Below the pieces are notes generated by a model. That model was not told where the DNA came from. It made no database searches and saw only the letters and a program-made list of their open reading frames with translations. Shown here in pieces: positions 46,123 through 52,383 of a stretch of 52,383 bases of DNA (its first letter is position 1; each line of letters begins with the position of its first letter). The DNA comes from Phoronis australis. Taxonomy: Eukaryota > Phoronida > Phoronidae. Position numbers and translations under genes: made by a program. The stretch spans positions 119,018 to 171,400 of the forward strand of contig NMRA01000001.1 of NCBI GenBank assembly GCA_002633005.1. The letters are read 5' to 3'.

Positions 46123-46923
46123 TTTTTGTTGCACGAAGGAGAAGGAGAGTAGGTCTAGTGTAGTCGGCCAACGACAGATTGTATATGTCAGGCAGGAACT
46201 GCATCAAGTGAGCAAGCATTTGTTTTACGGACAGATATTATGTGTTCGTGTTGCGCTATATTGGACCTGAAATGCTATCTCTCTCAAATGACCCGTGTAT
46301 TGCACTATTGTTGGATGTTGCTACCACTAAAGTAACCGTGAGAGTTTGGAATATGGAATTATGGCTGTTTTCTCGACTGCGTTTTGCTCGAGTGTTGGAG
46401 TTATGAAGCCTATTATTGTTTAATTTCACTTTGTCATACTTGTTCATCAAGCAAGACTCACAGGAGGCACGGTTTGCAGACAACCGATGATTTTTCGGCA
46501 AAATTAGTCAACAGACCAGACAATGGCATTAGTCATTCTTTATACGCACCTACCCGACTGGCCCTGGGGGCGGGAAAAGCCTCAGGCAGTGGCCTCTGAT
46601 TTTTCAACTTCAGTCTTAGAACAACTTTCGACAACCTGCCAGATTACAAGTTAAGAGTTCTTCAACAAGACATTTTGGTTGTTAAAATCATGTTGCAGTA
46701 TATTACGGAAAGAAGTAACATTTGTTTTGAGATGATTGTTCTGCAATTACAAATGAAAACCTAGAAAGCTAGGCCCAACTTACAGTTTTTTTAAATAAAT
46801 TCCGTGTGTTTATTTGAGTCGCTAAGTGTGTTTGTATGTGTAAATTATTACCAATTTCAATTGTTTCTGTGATGACTCATTTTTGAAAGGTTTAGCAGTT
46901 TTCTTGTGACATAAAATTTAAGA

Positions 46924-46929
46924 AATAAA
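46924..46929 (+). terminator. Candidate poly(A) signal of copy B
   Basis: AATAAA about 800 bases after the stop, in the same conserved block as in copies A and C. Confidence 0.45.
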
Positions 46930-47469
46930 CAGTTTATGCTGTAAAAGAACCCAATCCAACACTTACTATCACTGACAGCAGACATTGCACTTTCCAACTG
47001 TCCAGCTTCAAGTGGACTGGTAAAATTTTTTAATGTTCCCTCATCCCGCCTCACCAAGATGTCCAGACCTGTTTTTTCACATGTAGCGAACTTAACATAT
47101 TACAATGTACCAACTAAAAATCGCAGGGTAAAAAAAACGTTGGAACGGTTGTGAGGTAGACTAAGCATGAAAGCGAGATCACAGAAATTGCTAATAGTCA
47201 CAAGTTATACACACACATCAGTTAACGAATTGTCCGACCACCGGTCACATGGTTACCTATGTGGCTAAAATAAATACCCTACGCATTGAATGGAAACGGA
47301 GAGGATAAAACCAAAATGTATATTTGTCAATCACTTACTTCTTCCACAGTCTTCGAAGTCGAGTAGAATGATAAATCTTGTGTAGCCATACAACACGTTA
47401 AGGAGGATTGTAAGAAAATTGTGTCAAGTGAATTTCACTGAACACAACATTCACAGGGCCAATTCGAAT

Positions 47470-47509
47470 GTGGAGAAAACTTTTTCCTCGGCGGAAAAGT
47501 TTCCTCCAC
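47470..47509. repeat. Short imperfect hairpin GTGGAG...CTCCAC
   Basis: GTGGAGAAAACTTTTTCC pairs with GGAAAAGTTTCCTCCAC across a 5-base loop with one or two mismatches. A third GTGGAGGAAA unit follows at about 47528. Could be a MITE arm or an inverted microrepeat. Confidence 0.6.
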
Positions 47510-47807
47510 AGAGAAAATGTTTTTTTCGTGGAGGAAAGTGATTTTTTCGTAATGTCGTTTTTTCAATGTTACCTTTGGGCCACTGTAGTCTCTTCTATAC
47601 AGTGTACATCATAGTCACTACCAAAGTGGGGAGTAGACGCACGCAGACGCAGTACATAGCCTTCCCCACTCTACGTACCAGAAATTTGGGTTTTATGGGT
47701 GACACCACGAAGTCATACATTTACTAAGAAGGAATTATATTTTACTTAAACCTTCCTAGTAGACTGCGCCAGGTGTCACTTTGTCGTTTGCTTGAATGAC
47801 TTCTCTG

Positions 47808-47880
47808 TGGTGTAGTGGTTAAGGTGCTGGACTCCAATTATCTGTAGCTTCAGAAGACGTGGGTTCTAAACCTTCCTGGG
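47808..47880 (+). repeat. Degenerate tRNA-derived sequence
   Basis: A box-A-like TGGTGTAGTGG (47808-47818) and a box-B-like GGTTCTAAACC (47862-47872) are correctly ordered. The G-to-T change in box B and unpaired arms indicate a SINE remnant or tRNA pseudogene, perhaps of a Leu/Ser-type tRNA with a variable arm. Confidence 0.4.
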
Positions 47881-48065
47881 ACAAAAAATCTTACGATGAT
47901 GAGTGGACAACATATCTCTGCTTGTTGTTTTAAGAACGCAGGAACACCTGACCATGACCATAGAATAGACCGACCGATACGTCGTGACAATGTAAATAGA
48001 GGTCGGTGTAAATAGACCAAGGGATTTTAATATTAGTTGTAACACGCCACCACCTCAGGCTGTTT

Positions 48066-48262
48066 AAGAAAGTCCCAATTTATTGTCATTAATGATTTAA
48101 AAGCATTCAATGGCCGCAGCAAATTACGATAAGTGGTCATCGGATTCTGGGCTAATTACGGATAAAGTTATCCTTCCCGTTACTAAAATGGCATTTGGAG
48201 ACTTGGTTGGTGACGACGAAAAAAGAATACCAACTCGAACGTCTCAAATGTTTCACTTAATT
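48066..48262 (+). pseudogene. Truncated family copy D (3' half only)
   Basis: Begins with sequence matching the family intron (AAGTCCCAATTTATTGTCA, compare 44400-44418). It then jumps straight into the last third of exon 2 (YDKWSSDSGLITDKVILPV, then TKMAFGDL). Near the end a net 2-base loss (GACGAAAAAAG in place of GACGAAAAGGGGA) shifts the frame away from the GPLKC ending. A deletion has removed exon 1 and most of exon 2. Its 3' flank up to about 48590 still matches copies A and B. Confidence 0.75.
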
Positions 48263-49039
48263 TTTATTGCACGAAGGAGAAGGAGAGTAGGTCTAGTGTA
48301 GTCGGCCAACGACAGATTGTATATGTCAGGCAGGAACTGCATCAAGTGTGCAAGCACTTGCTTTATCGGCATGTGTTCCGTGTGCGTACACCGCACAGTA
48401 TGTTCACGGACATTGTAAAAATGTTATTACTTGTGACTGCCAAGCATATTGAAATTGGCACCCGCTACTTTTGACCTGAAATGCCACCTCCGGCAAATGA
48501 CCCGTGTATCCAATATTGTTGGATCTTGCTACCACGAAAGTAGCCGCGAGGGTTTGGAATGTGAAATTACATGTACTGTTGTTTTCTCGACTGCCTGATC
48601 ACTACCTCATCTAGTGGTCACCGACTTCTGAAGAAGGCTCGTGTAACTGAGAAGCCGAAACTGCCAACAGGTAAACAACTCAGGTGTTTCTGTCTCAAGA
48701 AATCGCCTAGAATCTGCTCAAGAAACACTCACGTTGATTACCCCTACCTAGTGCAGGACTTTCGTGCATGTGCGAAAACCACCAGCAAACATCACACTTT
48801 CTGTTTCAATTGGAGTGCGACAAAATGTGATCACCATAATTAGTACTGGACTATGATACTGATACTAGTAAGTAAATTTTAAGAAAAGGTAAATTTACAA
48901 ACAATCAATAGAGAAATAGACGGATCAATCGGAATAGGTTTTTTATTTCACCGCTGTTGTCCCGATATTCATGAGTATCGACTGATTGAAAAACTCTATG
49001 CGACAGATTCACTTCGTCATTTCGTTTAAGGCTTTCAAA

Positions 49040-50498
49040 ATGCCAACACAAGTAAATGTGTTTGCCTCTAGCGTAATGCGTTATACTACTTTACTGCTTC
49101 CAAATTATGGCTTCGCTATAACTGCAGTGTTCCAGAAAAGCGAGGATTCTAGAGACAATTGTACTGTGACTGCAAGATACCAGGGTGTAGTTTTATTGTA
49201 TTGCACCTCGATTTGCTTGATGGAGCGTATTGTCAATCCTAACTTATGTGTGGGATTAAACTACCTAGAGGAGGAAATGACATGCGAACTCTGCAACGTG
49301 TGTCCTGCTAAACCGTTACCATCACCCGGGTGGTCCGTGTGGACAATTTCCGGTCAAGAACAGAATAACTTCGGTAATTATCTTTGTAATTATACTTTGG
49401 CTTATAGACAAGAACGTCAGATGCAAATAGGCACTTCACTGCGTTCCCTTACACTTATTTTTTGTGTAGTTAGTTTACTCACGACTGCAATTATTTCCAA
49501 TGATATACCTCAGTATTTTAATTGTAAAAATACAGTATTAGTCCCTAAATTATTCGTGTTTCTTGAAAAGTCCCAATTATTTATTATCAGTAATGTTAAG
49601 CATTCAACGTGGGGTTTATTCTCAACATATGTCATATCTCATAAACTCGTTAGTAAGGAAGACAAAACAATAAAACAAATTCGGCAATTAGAACTAGAGA
49701 AAAAATACACAAACCTGCTGAGAATTAAGGGAATAATCTTTCTCTGAGACAGTAGTCGTTCATGCGCACATTTAGACTCATGCCCTTATCCCATGATTTT
49801 CTTTGCAAGGAGAGCATTTGAGGGCTTATACATACTTCAAGATCAAGAGTTGGCTGTTTCTGGATATTTTCACCCGCCACTAAGCTGAATTTTTTAAGTT
49901 ATAATGATCTTAAATTGCTCCTCAGTCAGATTACAGCTGGAAGCTACAAGAGGTTCACGAAGAACTGCTGGTCATTGTTCAAGAAAGTTCACTTCAAGTT
50001 GACGTGAGGTGGCGTGTCAGTTTATGCGTTTAATATAATCTTAAACAATAGCAAACTGTAAATTTTTCAAACTTAGAACCTGCACCTCTCACGTAAGTTA
50101 GGAGCACGATCAGTTTAGTTTTCCATATGAATTGGTAAAGTTGTGTAAATGAAATACTGTCAATTTATTTGACGGAACGCTGCCGTTTTCATCAGTGACA
50201 CCTGTTTTTTATTCCTGTAGCTTCATGCGAAGACTGGAAAAAGATAGGTTGCATTGAGGATGGTGAGTATACTCTTGACCCTGATGGACAAGGTGGCCTG
50301 CCCAAATTCACAGTAGAATGCAAAATGAATGGACCGTCAGGAGCGTCAGAGACCATTATCCATCACAATCGTGAGGAGAAGAGGGAAACTGGCTATTGCG
50401 AAGGGCCCAGGTCCCGCGTTGTAAACGTTGCTTACGTCGCGACCACAGAACAGATAGTACCTGTGATCGAAGCATCAACACGGTATTTATTTGAGTAG
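49040..50498 (+). pseudogene. Family copy C, 3'-truncated by deletion
   Basis: Exon 1 is 49040-49373, with an intact signal peptide and PAN-like module (CVGLNY, MTCELCNVC). Its donor reads GTAATT instead of GTAAGT, and the frame stays open into the intron to TGA at 49745-49747 (253 codons from the extended start). Exon 2 starts at 50221 (ASCEDWKKIGC) and ends abruptly after EASTR, where the sequence jumps to family 3' UTR (compare 46803) and stops at TAG 50496-50498. The YWGG/CACG core of the fibrinogen-like domain is absent. It could still encode a secreted PAN-only protein if the intron is retained. Otherwise it is a pseudogene. Confidence 0.7.
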
Positions 50499-50661
50499 CT
50501 AAGTGTAGGTGCATGTATTTGCAAGCGTAAATATTACAATTTTCAAGTGTTTCTATTAGTGGTAATTCATTTGTGCAATGTTTAGCTGTTTTCCAGACGC
50601 TATTTGTTATTGTGATTTCCCAGCAGTAATGTTTTTTTGTACTGCTTACCAATACCTGTGA

Positions 50662-50681
50662 AATAAAATTTAAGAAATAAA
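50662..50681 (+). terminator. Candidate poly(A) signals of copy C
   Basis: Two AATAAA hexamers (50662-50667 and 50676-50681) in the block conserved downstream of copies A and B. Confidence 0.4.
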
Positions 50682-51001
50682 AAGTTTATGCTGTAAAAGA
50701 ATCCAAGCCAACACTTTCTATCACTGATAGCGGGCAATGTACGTGCGAATTGTCCAGCTTCCAGCGGACTGGTCCCCTTTTTGAATGTTCCCGTCATCCC
50801 CGGCCGCCTCACCATCAAATATCCAGCTTTTTCACACATAGTAAATTTGACATGTTATCATATGCAGTGTACTAACATAATTTCCCAGGCGACATGGTTT
50901 GATTTTCCTCATCGACTAAAAAGAAAAAACGGGACGTTTCTTAGTTTTTGTCTCTCCTGTAATTTTTCAATAGACTTAAAAAACGGGTTGTTCTAAGCCC
51001 G

Positions 51002-51061
51002 CTTCCCCGACCCCCATACCCCATGACACCCTTGACCCAAGACCCACAACCCCCTCGATCC
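51002..51061 (-). repeat. C-rich tract, inverted relative of the 51.75 kb minisatellite
   Basis: On the minus strand it reads GGATCGAGGGGGTTGTGGGT and continues G-rich. The first part nearly matches the unit of the array at 51745-51808. G runs could form a quadruplex on the minus strand. Confidence 0.6.
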
Positions 51062-51740
51062 AGTCAAAAGGTTGACTTGATGTGAATATAGAACATGCGC
51101 TGACTCGCAGGACCAATGAGTTGGGACGTGAGCTCGGCTGGCTATTTTCAGTTTTTTTTTGCAATTAAAAGAATCAATTCGGCAAGTTTGAAAGCAAAAA
51201 ACAGAAAAAAATAACGCGATCAAATCAAATCAAAGAGCAACCGACGTTACAAATGTTGTTCTCGGCTGAGTGTAATCGTGTGTCTGCATCGTGTCGTTTG
51301 CGCTTGAGTGAATGGCAGATTCAGTCATTTTATGCATAGAATGCAAGGAACTGACAAAAATGTAATTCAATCAGTAAATACAGTTGGAAAAAAACTGTTA
51401 ACTAAAGTATTTCAACGTTATATGGAGTATATTGTAAACGAGTATACAAAAGAAAAAGCAAATAATAAAATAGTTAAATTATGTACATTCACGTTAACGT
51501 ATTCTCTTCCTAAGTTTGGTAGAATATGGTCATTGGTAGCCGCTCGTGGAACTATTTCCGTGACAAAGATAGCGCGCTCACAATGTGCTGCTTCAGATCA
51601 CGTTCTCACGCCACTTTCTGGTTTTAACCACCCGACTTGAGCCAGAGCAGATTTGCGTATAGGTATGTCTTATGGGAAAGTCACTCAGCGGCGTAATAAG
51701 ATTATGAAATATGTAAAAATCGCAAAAATACCTATAATGC
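51062..51740. other. Intergenic, nothing recognised
   Basis: A 110-codon frame at 51308-51640 (+, non-ATG start) has no motif. No gene supported. Confidence 0.4.
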
Positions 51741-51744
51741 CACA

Positions 51745-51808
51745 GGTTGTGGGTCGAGGAGGTTGTGGGTCGAGGGGGTCGGGGGTTGAGGGGGTCGTGG
51801 GTCGAGGG
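51745..51808 (+). repeat. G-rich minisatellite, four 16-bp units
   Basis: Consensus GGTYGTGGGTCGAGGG with small variation, followed by GGTTTT. Possible G-quadruplex former. Confidence 0.85.
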
Positions 51809-51829
51809 GGTTTTAGAACAATCCCAAAA

Positions 51830-51992
51830 AACGCTGTCGGGCGCTTTAGGGTGATAATACTTAGGCTCCACAAAAAACGCTGTCGGAACATCTTTTTGCG
51901 ACAAAATTTCCCCCCATGCGTCTTGGGATACACTGTAAAATGAGATGTCCTGCTTTTCAAACTTATTATCCGGCGTCAGCTGTAGCATGATC
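51830..51992 (+). repeat. Dispersed repeat family R3, copy 2
   Basis: Aligns with 31215-31375. An internal short direct repeat 'aaaaaacgctgtcgg' occurs at its left end. Confidence 0.6.
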
Positions 51993-52002
51993 TATTAAAG
52001 TC

Positions 52003-52383
52003 CTTCTCTCACGCGTTGTTAACCCTTATTACATGGTTAGAGGATGTTATAAGGATCCAAGAAGTACCTATCCCATAACTAATGCACGATCCGTACTAGA
52101 AAAAAGTTTAAATGAACGCGCCTCTCACGATTCGCACCCGAAGAACCACCGCCATTTTGAACTTGCCGGGAACCCGGATGTACAATTCAATCAGGAACCC
52201 AGGCCGAGAAAACGCCGTCAGTGCGACTGGAGCAGTGACTGTACTGTTACCAGCCACCAAACGGGGATAAAATGATCGACAGCGCGCCTTAATTTTAATA
52301 AAATCAAAATACGGACAATTTTATCGAATTTGCTGAAGAAATGTGGCGAATAAATTTTGACAGAAATTATTTTGCCAGACTCG
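52003..52383 (+). repeat. Dispersed repeat family R2, copy 2, running off the window
   Basis: The inverted match of 22600-23030 (see there), continuing to the last base of the window. The element's far end is therefore not visible in this copy. Confidence 0.75.

Larger units (their letters stand above)
47110..48065. other. Spacer between copy B and truncated copy D
   Basis: Homology to the other family flanks ends near 47110. The spacer holds a hairpin (47470-47509) and a tRNA-like sequence (47808-47880), but no gene. Confidence 0.5.

Noticed and set aside
51593-51988. 131-codon minus-strand ORF over the minisatellite and R3
   Set aside because: The proline/arginine-rich part comes from the 16-bp minisatellite, and the rest is repeat R3, whose other copy is full of stops.

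Overview
The window looks like metazoan nuclear DNA, probably from a marine invertebrate. Genes are split by short GT-AG introns. There are no bacterial-style operons. About 38-40% GC (my impression, not counted) and frequent 'tacatgta'-type words fit such genomes. It also holds many short dispersed repeats, Penelope-like retroelements, and single-N joins flanked by near-identical sequence, as in assemblies of heterozygous animals. An anthozoan (coral or anemone) or another basal marine animal would fit the gene content, but I cannot fix the species.

Layout: (1) 1-12.2 kb is mostly non-coding. It has a candidate TATA promoter with a tiny signal-peptide-like ORF near 1.3-1.5 kb, a foldback repeat at 2.7 kb, and an inverted terminal-like pair at 6.92/11.88 kb. 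(2) 12.24-17.50 kb (+) is an eight-exon zona pellucida (ZP) domain gene. It has a ZP-N and ZP-C module, an RKRR furin-type site, a transmembrane helix and a short tail, and all exon phases agree. A decayed Penelope-like fragment sits in its third intron and a 17-bp-arm palindrome lies just after its stop. (3) 17.7-23.0 kb is intergenic with two dispersed repeats. (4) 23.0-25.9 kb (-) is a fairly intact Penelope-like element (reverse transcriptase plus GIY-YIG nuclease), with an upstream ORF joined through an A AAA AAG heptamer. (5) 27.96-51 kb (+) holds a dispersed tandem family. Each member has a signal peptide, a PAN/Apple-like cysteine module (exon 1) and a fibrinogen-like C-terminal domain of the contactin-associated-protein type (exon 2). 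Copies A (27.97-29.30 kb) and B (43.84-46.12 kb) are intact. D (48.07 kb) keeps only the 3' half. C (49.04-50.50 kb) has lost the 3' half. (6) Between and after them are non-autonomous repeats, tRNA-derived SINE-like pieces, a TE-type ORF with a YHRSCY motif (37.65-38.13 kb), a G-rich minisatellite, and at the right edge an inverted copy of the repeat at 22.6-23.0 kb.

How it fits together: the ZP protein is predicted to be a membrane-anchored, furin-released polymerising matrix protein. The PAN/fibrinogen-like proteins are predicted secreted adhesion or recognition proteins. An extracellular matrix or surface-recognition neighbourhood is a reasonable inference, but nothing in the sequence proves joint function. 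The most novel-looking part is the PAN + fibrinogen-like family caught in birth and death.
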